Of a stretch of DNA of 54,924 bases, positions 16,671 through 24,862 are shown piece after piece. The notes below the pieces were generated by a model. The model saw only the letters and a list, made by a program, of their open reading frames with translations. It was not told the origin of the DNA and ran no database searches. How positions within the stretch are numbered: the first letter of the stretch is position 1; each line of letters starts with the position of its first letter. Source of the stretch: a virus. The position numbers and the translations under genes are program-made. The stretch spans positions 1-54,924 of IMG/VR virus record IMGVR_UViG_3300026484_000313; one strand, given 5' to 3'.

Positions 16671-16910
16671 ATCAAACTAGCAGGTTAGGTGTAGGTGTGA
16701 GATAAGCATTAAAGATTTGAATTAATATTTGAACAAAATATTTGTAATGACAATAGAATAGAAATTTGATAAATAAATTCAAATAAAATATTGCCAAGAT
16801 AATGTTAAATATAAAATAATATCAGCTATTTAATTAATTCATCACAACCAAATTCAGTTAAAAACCTATATCTGTAGCAAATTGCTAATAAACAATTGTT
16901 ATTCAATTAA

Positions 16911-17003
16911 TTACAATTTTTGGGAAAAACATATCGTAAATTATTGTGTCCCAATAACATTCGGTTTTTTCACTATAATAATGTGTGTATAGAAGTATAA
17001 AAT
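16911..17003 (+). repeat. Intergenic element copy 3 of 3
   Basis: Same layout and orientation, with TTGGGAAAAA and TTCGGTTTTTTCA starting 40 bp apart, TATAAT at 16974-16979 and GTGTGTATA after it. It lies immediately before the standard promoter at 17028, so it may regulate right-arm transcription. Confidence 0.85.
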
Positions 17004-17027
17004 GAGCAAAATTTAAGCTAAGATTTT

Positions 17028-17056
17028 TTGCAAAATGTTCAAATATGTGTTATAAT
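17028..17056 (+). promoter_or_regulatory. Sigma-70-type promoter for the rightward operon
   Basis: TTGCAA, a 17-bp spacer and TATAAT, with TG one base before the -10 box. It lies about 60 bp upstream of the first rightward start codon, giving a short leader with AAAAGGAGGTAAAG before the ATG. Confidence 0.8.
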
Positions 17057-17118
17057 CAGATTGACAGAAATATTTGAGTGAATAAATTAAAAATAACTTT
17101 AAAAGGAGGTAAAGAGAG

Positions 17119-17481
17119 ATGAGAGTAGTTGAGCCATTGGTTGAACCAGAATTAAAGGAAATATTTGAACAAGAAGGATATAAAGCATTAGCACAAATAA
17201 AAGCAGAATTTGTATATGATCCAGAGCTTGGTAGTGTAGCAGAATTTGAAACTGAGAGAGATTTAATTGCATATGTTTTCTTACGCAATCTACTTGCAAT
17301 CTACACATATGCTTCTGGAATGAATAGAAGAGCACTTATTAGAAAGTTAGAAAGACAAATATTAAAACATGCAAGAAAAATTGGAGAAGAAGCATTTATA
17401 AGACAAGTGATTAAAGAAGGGAAAAGATTTTTTAATAAATATCTTAGAGATGAAATAACAAAGGAAGGAGGTGAGAGATGA
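17119..17481 (+). CDS. Hypothetical protein, 120 residues, first rightward gene
   Basis: Highly charged and mostly helical. The second half (about 72-115) is strongly basic with a RALIRKLERQILKHARK helix, which could bind nucleic acid. There is no known motif. The start at 17119 follows AAAAGGAGGTAAAGAGAG, and the stop overlaps the start of the prim-pol-like gene by 4 bp, so the two are probably translated together. As the first gene behind a strong promoter it should be an early protein. A DNA-binding helper for the next protein is a guess from context. Confidence 0.65.
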   Translation: MRVVEPLVEPELKEIFEQEGYKALAQIKAEFVYDPELGSVAEFETERDLIAYVFLRNLLAIYTYASGMNRRALIRKLERQILKHARKIGEEAFIRQVIKEGKRFFNKYLRDEITKEGGER

Positions 17482-20141
17482 TGAAGGGAAGAGCCGAGAC
17501 AACCCACACAGGAGCTAACCTTCAACTCAACAACTCCTGTGATGGGTTGCTCAATAGAAATTATAGTTCAGAAAATTCAAAAATCAAGTCCCAAAGTGAA
17601 AATTTTGCAATCAGTTTAGATGATATTGCTAACATTGATTTATTTGATGGAGAAGAAATTAGCGAGTCATCAAGTTTAAATCAATATTATCTTTATGAAG
17701 AAGAACAAGAGCTTCATAAATACTCTTCTGAAAAACCATACTTCTATTATGACTATGTTCCTGGAGAAATTAAAGAACAAGTTAGCAACTATGAAAAACA
17801 AGTTGAGTTTTTATATGACAGAATTAGAAATGAGCCATTCGGGCTTGGATTTTTAAGAAGTAAAGTTAAATACAATAAAGAAACAGGAAAACCAACAAGA
17901 TTTTCTGTTAGAAAGCATTATAATATCAATCCTTTCTCAAAAGGAAATAAGCTTTCTAGACAGTTTAAAAGAACATTAGCTAAACTATATATCAAAAAAA
18001 CTCCTTTCAAAGAAGTTGTTCTTAAACTTAAAAAAGATGGGATTATTCCTGAAAACACACCATTTAGCTTAATTAAATCAAGATTTTATAAATTTGCAGA
18101 AAAGCTAACACATTCTACCTCTGATTTATATTATGGAATTGGTTATGTTAATCCAATGTATTTTGATAAAGATGCTCCTGAAACAAATGTAGGGTTAGGA
18201 GCGGTTTTGAAAAAGAATTCAACAATTTTAGAATACTTTATATTTTCAACAAATCCAAACAATTTTACAACTACATTTTTATACTCTGGAATTGTATCTG
18301 GAGATTGTTATGGTTATCCACCTAGATTTCCAGTGTATCCAAGAAATGCAGAGACAGCTTATATCCACAAGAAATCTTCTTATGTTATCTTTATTCTGGA
18401 TATAGATGTTTCAGATAAAACAAAAGATGGTAAAAAAGTTCTCAATCCTGAAAAACAAAAATTCGCAATTTCTTTCATTCATAAGCTAAAAGATATATTT
18501 AACAATGTATTTGTAAGATATTCAAGAAGCGGAGTTAATTATCATGTATTAATAATTGTTAAATTTGATGAACTTATTAACAATAAAACACTTTTTGTAA
18601 AGCAAATTTACAAACTAATGGAAGCTATGTCAGTTGTTGTAAATATTTTACCTTATGATAAAAATGTATTTGATTATGCAAGATTATTTTTTGGTTCTCC
18701 ATATCCATTTGTTCCTGTAAAATTCAAAGATGCTGAACCTGCAAGCACATTTGCACCAAAATTTGTAAAAGCAGTTGAGGAATTTGTAGAAGAATACAAA
18801 GACAAATTTGAAGAAGACTTATCCTCTTTAAAGAAAAAAATCAGAGAAGTTTATAGTTATATAATGAGCTCTGGAAATCAAAAAGAACTTGATAAAAGAG
18901 TTGAAAATGTAAAATATGAATACAAAATCAGAGATTTAGAAATCAAATCAATGAAGAGATTAAGTGCTAAAGATTTAGCATTAGAAAACCCAACAGAAAA
19001 AGATATAATTAATAGATTAAATAAATTTAAAAAAGCATTGTTGAGAAAGAAAGAGAAAATATCCTTCTTTAATGCATCTTTTGAAGCACTAAAATACATA
19101 GGTGCTGATGTTTATCTTTCAAAAAATGGAGATTATTACAAATTTAGAATATCTCCTAATGAAAACACTCCTTATGATGTTTATTTGTATTATGATGATG
19201 TTAGATACTTTTATTTACAATCAGAAAACTCTATCAGACATTTTCCAGAACACATTATTTATGTAAAACTTTCAAATGGTAAGACAACAATAGTTATTCC
19301 TTACTCTGAATATAAACACAATCTACACAAATATAACAAATATACATCTATTAGATATGTTATCCCTAACTTTTACTTTGATGTAATTCTTAAAACACTT
19401 ATTAAAAACTTTTATAATCTTGATGTTGAAGTAGATGTGTTAAAGTATATTGCATCTAGAATAAGCAGAAGATATTATGCAATTTTACAATCTTTAAAGG
19501 AAGAGCTTCTTATTAAGAAAGCTGAGCACGATGAAGGCAAAATAGATAATATTACAATTGATTTAAAGCGTTTCGGTGGAAAATCTGACAGATATTACTC
19601 AGGATTAACAGATTTAGTTAATTTAATCACTTCTTCTATATTCCCTGAAGAAATTTTAGGATTAAAAATAGCTTATTGTTCAAGAACAAGCTTTGTAGTT
19701 GAAGTTGTCTCTGATAAGGGATTTGAATTTTTATATAAAACACTAAGCTTTATGCAAATGCCATTACTTGTTAATTCTTATGTATTTGATGATGCAATTT
19801 TACAAATAAATGATAAACTTGATAATGAGATAATGAATTTTGCTTATAGAATTTATAGAAAATGGAAATTAGGAGCTGTAGCAACTTCTCTTGGATATAA
19901 TCCTAGATATTTACAACATATTTTTGATATTTTAGCTTCTGGATATTATAAAGCGAGTTTAGATGAATTGTCATATGATAAGTTATTCTTGTTATTTTTA
20001 GCAGGGAATAAATTGCAATATTGTTTTGATGAAGAGGTTAATAAAACTGGAATTGTAAAATCATTAGTTCAACTTTATAAGAGAATTTTTGGAAAAAATG
20101 TTTTTGAAGTTGAGTATGATGAATATAGACTTGTAGCTTAA
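17478..20141 (+). CDS. Large replication protein with an AEP (prim-pol)-like core
   Basis: 887 residues. The region 300-410 carries three motifs in the order seen in archaeo-eukaryotic primases: an acidic pair D308-I-D310 after a hydrophobic strand, SRSGVNYHVLI with H356, and DYARLFFGSP (D399, R402). This suggests a primase or prim-pol, but identity is by motif layout only. Residues 45-55 (ISLDDIANIDL) copy the acidic tail of the phage SSB, hinting at a shared docking partner. The C-terminal 480 residues are unrecognised; a segment near 830 (GAVATSLGYNPRYLQHIF) could be a small DNA-binding helix pair. The start has GGAAGGAGGTGAGAG before ATGATG; either ATG could serve. Primase or replication initiator are both possible. 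Confidence 0.6.
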   Translation: MMKGRAETTHTGANLQLNNSCDGLLNRNYSSENSKIKSQSENFAISLDDIANIDLFDGEEISESSSLNQYYLYEEEQELHKYSSEKPYFYYDYVPGEIKEQVSNYEKQVEFLYDRIRNEPFGLGFLRSKVKYNKETGKPTRFSVRKHYNINPFSKGNKLSRQFKRTLAKLYIKKTPFKEVVLKLKKDGIIPENTPFSLIKSRFYKFAEKLTHSTSDLYYGIGYVNPMYFDKDAPETNVGLGAVLKKNSTILEYFIFSTNPNNFTTTFLYSGIVSGDCYGYPPRFPVYPRNAETAYIHKKSSYVIFILDIDVSDKTKDGKKVLNPEKQKFAISFIHKLKDIFNNVFVRYSRSGVNYHVLIIVKFDELINNKTLFVKQIYKLMEAMSVVVNILPYDKNVFDYARLFFGSPYPFVPVKFKDAEPASTFAPKFVKAVEEFVEEYKDKFEEDLSSLKKKIREVYSYIMSSGNQKELDKRVENVKYEYKIRDLEIKSMKRLSAKDLALENPTEKDIINRLNKFKKALLRKKEKISFFNASFEALKYIGADVYLSKNGDYYKFRISPNENTPYDVYLYYDDVRYFYLQSENSIRHFPEHIIYVKLSNGKTTIVIPYSEYKHNLHKYNKYTSIRYVIPNFYFDVILKTLIKNFYNLDVEVDVLKYIASRISRRYYAILQSLKEELLIKKAEHDEGKIDNITIDLKRFGGKSDRYYSGLTDLVNLITSSIFPEEILGLKIAYCSRTSFVVEVVSDKGFEFLYKTLSFMQMPLLVNSYVFDDAILQINDKLDNEIMNFAYRIYRKWKLGAVATSLGYNPRYLQHIFDILASGYYKASLDELSYDKLFLLFLAGNKLQYCFDEEVNKTGIVKSLVQLYKRIFGKNVFEVEYDEYRLVA

Positions 20142-20154
20142 TTTGTGTTATAAT
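20126..20154 (+). promoter_or_regulatory. Extended -10 promoter for the HTH gene
   Basis: TAGACT, a 17-bp spacer and TATAAT with TG one base before it. The -10 region has the same TGTGTTATAAT sequence as the promoter at 17028. It spans the end of the preceding gene, about 35 bp before the HTH start codon. Confidence 0.6.
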
Positions 20155-20187
20155 ATACCTATACAGATTATAAAGGAGGTGTAGGAG

Positions 20188-20640
20188 ATGTATATTTTTA
20201 ATTTAGATCCTAAAGAACTTAGAAGCTTTTTTAGATCAGCTATTTTAAAAAAATATGATACACTATATAATGCATCTGTTGAGTTTGGAAAAGATGCTTC
20301 ATATTTTTACACAGCTTTAAATAAAAGAAGACCGAGACTATTTTTAGTTAAGCAAATTAAAGAATATGCAGATTTTTTAGGATATGATGTATTTATTTTA
20401 TTTGTTCCAAAAAATAAAAGTGAGAGATTTAAAAAAATAGCAGATAAATTAGTTAAAAAGTTCAACTCTAGATTAGAATGGCAAGAAAAAGATACTAATA
20501 TTTCAAATAAACAAGAAGCTCAAAATTCTTCCTCTGAGCAAAATTTATCAATGGCAAAAGAGTTAATACAAGCAATATATAGCAAAGCTAAAAGATTAAA
20601 TGAAGAACAACAACAAAAGAATGTTAATGTAAAAGCATAA
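20188..20640 (+). CDS. Putative HTH DNA-binding protein
   Basis: 150 residues. Residues 1-70 look like an XRE-style helix-turn-helix (YDTLYNASVEFGKDASYFYTAL then RLFLVKQIKEYADFLGYDVFI), with a strand after it. Residues 90-125 are a Gln, Asn and Ser-rich linker, and the end is a basic helix with EEQQQK. It has its own promoter and an AAAGGAGGTGTAGGAG site. It is a candidate regulator of the divergent arms or of the RNR genes; a replication-initiation role is also possible. The HTH call is by pattern, moderate confidence. Confidence 0.55.
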   Translation: MYIFNLDPKELRSFFRSAILKKYDTLYNASVEFGKDASYFYTALNKRRPRLFLVKQIKEYADFLGYDVFILFVPKNKSERFKKIADKLVKKFNSRLEWQEKDTNISNKQEAQNSSSEQNLSMAKELIQAIYSKAKRLNEEQQQKNVNVKA

Positions 20641-20655
20641 TAAAAGGAGGGAGAA

Positions 20656-23088
20656 ATGACAGGTATTGAAGTTGTAAAAAGAGATGGAAGAAGAGAACTT
20701 TTTAATCAAAATAAAATAATTAAAATGTTCAATTTCTGTAAAGAAGGATTAAATATTGATGAAAAGAAATTCTGGGAAGAATTCCAATTCAATCTTAAAA
20801 ATGGTATAACTACACGAGAAATTCAACAAGTGTTAATCTCTGTAGCAAATAAATTATCAGCTTTGGATATATCTAGAATTAAAGATTATTCAATTTTAGC
20901 AGGAAGATTGTTTTTATTAGATTGGATAAAAGATTTTAGACTACATAGAGAAAATGAATATAAAACAATGACTGATGATTATGGATTTTTTAGAAATGCA
21001 AATGATTGGATAAGACATATACAGAAATATGTAAAGTTAGGAATTTATGATAAAAGATTATTAAAGATATCAAATGATGTTTTAAGAAAGTTATATACTT
21101 GGTTGAAAAAAGAGCAGTTTAATTATGATTATAACTTTCCTTATTTTCTTTGGAATGCTTTTTACTATCAAATTAGGAAATTTGCAAAATCTTATATCAC
21201 AGTTTATAACAACAAACCTATTGAGAATTTTGCAGAAGCACTTTTATTGATTAGCATTTTAGGATTTTATCCCGATTATTTTGAAGATAAAAGTAGGTTT
21301 ATGGAGAATGTAAAGAAATTTTGTAAATATTTAATGGATATGGTAGTTATTCCTGCAACTCCTCAGCTTGCAAATCTTAGAAGGGAAAAAGGCAATCTTT
21401 CTTCTTGTAATATTCTTGATATTCACGATAATTTGGAAAGTATAATGTATTCTTATTGGCAAATTGGAAACATTTCTAAAAACGGTGGCGGATTAGGGAT
21501 TTATTTGGGAAGAATAAGGGCACAAGGTAGCTATTTTCAAGGAAACAAAGGTAAAGCTAACAATATAATGCAATGGTGTAAGATATTAGATGATATGTTA
21601 GTAGCTATTAATCAAGGTGGGCGTCGTTCTGGTGCAGGAACAGTAGCTTTACCTGTATGGCATCTTGATATTTTAGATTTTATTTCAATGAGAAACCCTC
21701 TTGGTGAAATTCGTATGAAAATGTTCAATTTATATCCTCAAGTAATTATTCCTGATTTATTTATGAAGAGATTGAAATCTGATGGTGATTGGACATTAGT
21801 GGATCATTATGAACTTAAAATGAAATATAATATTGATTTAATTGATTGTGTTGGCGAAGAATTTGAGCAAAGATATGTAGAAGCAGAGAAATTGGTTAAG
21901 CAAGGTAAGGTGAGAGGGAGAGTTTATAAAGCAAGAGAGATATTTAGACAAATTATAAAAAATATTTTAGCATCTGGAATGCCTTATATATTCTTTGAAG
22001 ATAATGTAAATAAAAATTCTAATTATTTACAAAAGATACTTTGTGGAAATTTATGCCAAGAAAATTATTCACCTTTTGAAAATACAAATCCTGAAAGATA
22101 TAAACCTAATGAAAAAATAGATAAACTTGGGTATGTTCATTCTTGCAACTTATTATCATTAAATCTTCCTGCGTTATACGAAAAAGGGATATTGTTTGAT
22201 AATTCAAAATTGGAAGAGCTTTTAACTTTAGTTGTTAGATATATGGATAATATTTTGGATATAGCAGGACACCCAATTGATGAGATTAAAAGACATAACA
22301 AAGATTATAGAACTTTAGGTATTGGGTTTATAGGTTTAGCTGATTTAATGGTAAAGTATTCTTTGGATAACCAAAAATTATTAGTATATAGAATTACAAA
22401 TAGAAATATTGATAAAGAAGAGCTTTTTGTTTTTATTAAAAAAGTATTTGGTAGAATAGCATTTTATAGTATAAAAGCATCTGTTGATTTGGCAAAAGAA
22501 AGAGGAAGTGCTAAGATGTATGATAAAACGAAATGGAAAGAAGGTGTAGTTTTAGGAAGATTTTATCTAGGAGATGATTTAGACACTGTTTTTGAAGTTG
22601 ATGAAAAGCAAATTTTAGAGTTAAAGCATAATTTAGAAAAGTATGGTATTAGAAATACAATGCTTTTAAATTGCCCGCCTAACACTTCAACATCGTTATA
22701 TGCAGGGACAACAGCTTCTATTTTCCCTCCATTCAATTTAATCCAAACTGAAAAGCAATCTTCAGGAATTTATGTGGTATTTCCAAGGTATGTTCAAGAA
22801 GCACAGTTTTATTATGATGAATATTCAAAATTTACAGAACAAGATTTGTATGATATGATAGAAATTGTGTCTTTTATTCAGCAATATATAGATAGCGGTA
22901 TATCTTTTGATTACCCAATTAACATTCGTGATGGATATATTAGTCAAGAAGATGCACCAAGAGTTTTAGGACAATTTATTTACAATGCTTGGAAGAAAGG
23001 TATTAAAGCATTGTATTATGCAAGAATAGTTGCAAAGGATTATTCATCTATGAAAGATGAAAGCACTTGTGTTAATTGTGCTAATTAA
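20656..23088 (+). CDS. nrdA: Ribonucleoside-diphosphate reductase, large (alpha) subunit
   Basis: 810 residues. Reduces ribonucleoside diphosphates to deoxy forms with the beta subunit encoded next. An N-terminal ATP-cone is present (VVKRDGRRELFNQNKI). Catalytic residues: C251 in LSSCNILD, N465-L-C467-x-E469 (thiyl radical Cys with Asn and Glu), and C497 in VHSCNLLSLNL. The radical-relay tyrosines appear as KALYYAR near the end, and the C-terminus CVNC supplies the shuttle cysteines. All key residues are intact, so it should be active. The start at 20656 follows AAAGGAGGGAGAA. No thioredoxin or glutaredoxin gene is seen nearby, so host reductants are probably used. Confidence 0.95.
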   Translation: MTGIEVVKRDGRRELFNQNKIIKMFNFCKEGLNIDEKKFWEEFQFNLKNGITTREIQQVLISVANKLSALDISRIKDYSILAGRLFLLDWIKDFRLHRENEYKTMTDDYGFFRNANDWIRHIQKYVKLGIYDKRLLKISNDVLRKLYTWLKKEQFNYDYNFPYFLWNAFYYQIRKFAKSYITVYNNKPIENFAEALLLISILGFYPDYFEDKSRFMENVKKFCKYLMDMVVIPATPQLANLRREKGNLSSCNILDIHDNLESIMYSYWQIGNISKNGGGLGIYLGRIRAQGSYFQGNKGKANNIMQWCKILDDMLVAINQGGRRSGAGTVALPVWHLDILDFISMRNPLGEIRMKMFNLYPQVIIPDLFMKRLKSDGDWTLVDHYELKMKYNIDLIDCVGEEFEQRYVEAEKLVKQGKVRGRVYKAREIFRQIIKNILASGMPYIFFEDNVNKNSNYLQKILCGNLCQENYSPFENTNPERYKPNEKIDKLGYVHSCNLLSLNLPALYEKGILFDNSKLEELLTLVVRYMDNILDIAGHPIDEIKRHNKDYRTLGIGFIGLADLMVKYSLDNQKLLVYRITNRNIDKEELFVFIKKVFGRIAFYSIKASVDLAKERGSAKMYDKTKWKEGVVLGRFYLGDDLDTVFEVDEKQILELKHNLEKYGIRNTMLLNCPPNTSTSLYAGTTASIFPPFNLIQTEKQSSGIYVVFPRYVQEAQFYYDEYSKFTEQDLYDMIEIVSFIQQYIDSGISFDYPINIRDGYISQEDAPRVLGQFIYNAWKKGIKALYYARIVAKDYSSMKDESTCVNCAN

Positions 23089-23116
23089 TTTTTAATAAAA
23101 TAAAAGGAGGTGTGAA

Positions 23117-24220
23117 ATGGTAAGTAAATCTCCCAAAATCTTCAATCCTTCTGGAGATGATAATTTTAAAGATTTAATTTGGAATGATAATGTTGTAGAA
23201 AAATATTCAGGATTAGCAAATTTAAATTTAAATAAACATTCTTATGCAATTGAGTGGATTAAAGGCAGTATGGCAATTTTATGGCGTCCTGAAGAGATTT
23301 CTATGTCAGATGATAAAAAACAATTTCCAGATTTAGATAAGGATATACAAGATACTTTTGAGTATATTATTTCGTTTCTTATCCTTCTTGATAGCATTGT
23401 TCCAAACAACACTTCAACTTTAATTAGAGTATTTTGTGATGAGGAGATAAAAACAGCATTGTATTGGCATACTGCTATTGAGGCATTACATAGGGAAAGT
23501 TATCAATATATTTTAAAATCAGTTTTTGGTGAAGATGACAAGAAAATAAATGAAGTTTATTATAAGTTTAAACATTATGAACCTCTTATGAAAAGAAATT
23601 TGGCTATCACAAAGGATTTTAATGTGTTAAATGAACTTGTTAATAAAGGAATTGTTTCTGATGATATTAAATCATTATCTTATCGTCAAGAAACATTTCA
23701 AAGAGCTATATTCCGAGCAATGATTACTGATTTTATAATAGAAGCAATTGTGTTTTTTATGGGATTTAATACTTTTCATGTTTTTGCATATAAGCTAGGT
23801 GTTTTACAAGGTTCAAATCAACAAATTCAACAGATTAGATTTGATGAGGAAAGACATGTTCCTTTATTTGCATATATCTTAAAGGAATGGAGAGATAGAG
23901 GATATTATTATAATGAAGAAGAGATAAAAGAGATGGTTGGAAATAGTGTAGAAACAGATATTTACTTTTATACAAATGCTATAGCTAATTCAATACCTTT
24001 AATGACTGAACAAAACATTAAAGATTATATAAAAACATTAGCTAATAGAAGATTAGAGTTGTTAGGTATTTCCCCAATATTTAATGTAAATAGAAATCCT
24101 TTTGAAGACATTGAGAAATTGTTAAAACAAGATAAGACATCTTTCTTTGAGACAGGAGCTATAGATTACGCACATATTCCTGTATCAGAGGAGCATATTA
24201 ATAAAATCAATTTTGATTAA
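23117..24220 (+). CDS. nrdB: Ribonucleoside-diphosphate reductase, small (beta) subunit
   Basis: 367 residues, helical ferritin-like fold. Metal ligands fit the class I pattern: D92 in ILLDSIV, E122-x2-H125 in IEALHRESY, E209 in IIEAIVFF, and E244-x2-H247 in FDEERH. Y129 sits four residues after H125, the place of the radical tyrosine (Y122 of E. coli), so a class Ia-like radical is expected. It follows nrdA after 28 bp with AAAGGAGGTGTGAA. The last 40 residues should contain the tail that docks on NrdA. Confident. Confidence 0.94.
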   Translation: MVSKSPKIFNPSGDDNFKDLIWNDNVVEKYSGLANLNLNKHSYAIEWIKGSMAILWRPEEISMSDDKKQFPDLDKDIQDTFEYIISFLILLDSIVPNNTSTLIRVFCDEEIKTALYWHTAIEALHRESYQYILKSVFGEDDKKINEVYYKFKHYEPLMKRNLAITKDFNVLNELVNKGIVSDDIKSLSYRQETFQRAIFRAMITDFIIEAIVFFMGFNTFHVFAYKLGVLQGSNQQIQQIRFDEERHVPLFAYILKEWRDRGYYYNEEEIKEMVGNSVETDIYFYTNAIANSIPLMTEQNIKDYIKTLANRRLELLGISPIFNVNRNPFEDIEKLLKQDKTSFFETGAIDYAHIPVSEEHINKINFD

Positions 24221-24226
24221 GCATAT

Positions 24227-24255
24227 TTGACAGATTTTTAATTTTATGTTATCAT
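24227..24255 (+). promoter_or_regulatory. Strong sigma-70-type promoter
   Basis: Consensus TTGACA, a 17-bp spacer and TATCAT with TG one base before the -10 box, in the 70-bp gap between nrdB and the next gene. It should drive the 24291 gene, the gp47/gp46-like pair and possibly the packaging genes. Confidence 0.8.
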
Positions 24256-24290
24256 ATAGTTAGATAAAAATTAAAAAAGGAGGGAGAAAG

Positions 24291-24848
24291 ATGAAAACAG
24301 TATTTCCTGAATTACATGAAACCATCTGTGTAGGGATTTTACAAGATGAGCTTAAGTATTTTGAACCTCATTTCAATTTATTTAACAAATTCAAAATCAA
24401 TTATGTGATGTTATCAATTAACAATATAATTGCAGATATTCTCATTTTCTCTGGATTATACCCAGACAATTCTTATAGAGATAATTTTGTTTCTGCAATT
24501 CAGTCTGCATTAGCATTTTATAAGATAGATATAACAAAAGATGAAGTAGAGCGTTTGTTAGATAAACAAAATAGATTTGAGGAATTTGTTAAGTATTTAA
24601 GAAAAAAGTTTGGCGAGAAGTTATACAACATTGTTGAAAAGCAAATTTTCGCATTAAAACCTTTTGTTGATTTAATTATTATTTACGATTTGGAAAATGA
24701 AGATGAATTTAAGAAACTTAACTTGAATTATTTACTTACAACAAAAAGAGATGCTTTTAAAACTTATTACATATGTGAGCATAATCCAGAAGATAGTATT
24801 AGATGGTTAATTCAAGATATAGTTGATCCTCTTGAATTCGGAATTTAA
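24291..24848 (+). CDS. Hypothetical protein, 185 residues
   Basis: No recognised motif. Mixed helices and strands; residues 127-137 (FVDLIIIYDLE) form a strong strand ending in acidic residues, and the C-terminus is acidic. The start at 24291 follows AAAAAGGAGGGAGAA. It is first behind the consensus promoter at 24227 and lies between RNR and the SbcD-like gene, so it could serve nucleotide metabolism or recombination. There is no P-loop, so a kinase is unlikely. Confidence 0.6.
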   Translation: MKTVFPELHETICVGILQDELKYFEPHFNLFNKFKINYVMLSINNIIADILIFSGLYPDNSYRDNFVSAIQSALAFYKIDITKDEVERLLDKQNRFEEFVKYLRKKFGEKLYNIVEKQIFALKPFVDLIIIYDLENEDEFKKLNLNYLLTTKRDAFKTYYICEHNPEDSIRWLIQDIVDPLEFGI

Positions 24849-24862
24849 TGTAGGAGGTGATT

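Larger units (their letters stand above)
16124..17118. promoter_or_regulatory. Divergent intergenic control region, candidate replication origin
   Basis: The only gene-free stretch above 300 bases. It separates the two divergent arms, is extremely AT-rich, and contains three long direct repeats (16301, 16579, 16911), two copies of a CAAAATGCTAAATTTT repeat (from 16194 and 16259), several short inverted repeats (for example AACAATTGTT at 16891-16900) and a promoter for the right arm at 17028. For the left arm only a weak candidate is seen (minus-strand TTGGTT, 18-bp spacer, TATAGA at 16188-16217). Repeats, AT content and position fit an origin or a regulatory hub; no known initiator site is recognised. 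Confidence 0.6.

Noticed and set aside
16124-17118. Genes or tRNA in the 1-kb intergenic stretch
   Set aside because: No open frame with a ribosome binding site and no cloverleaf-like GC-rich pairing was found; it is AT-rich repeats throughout.
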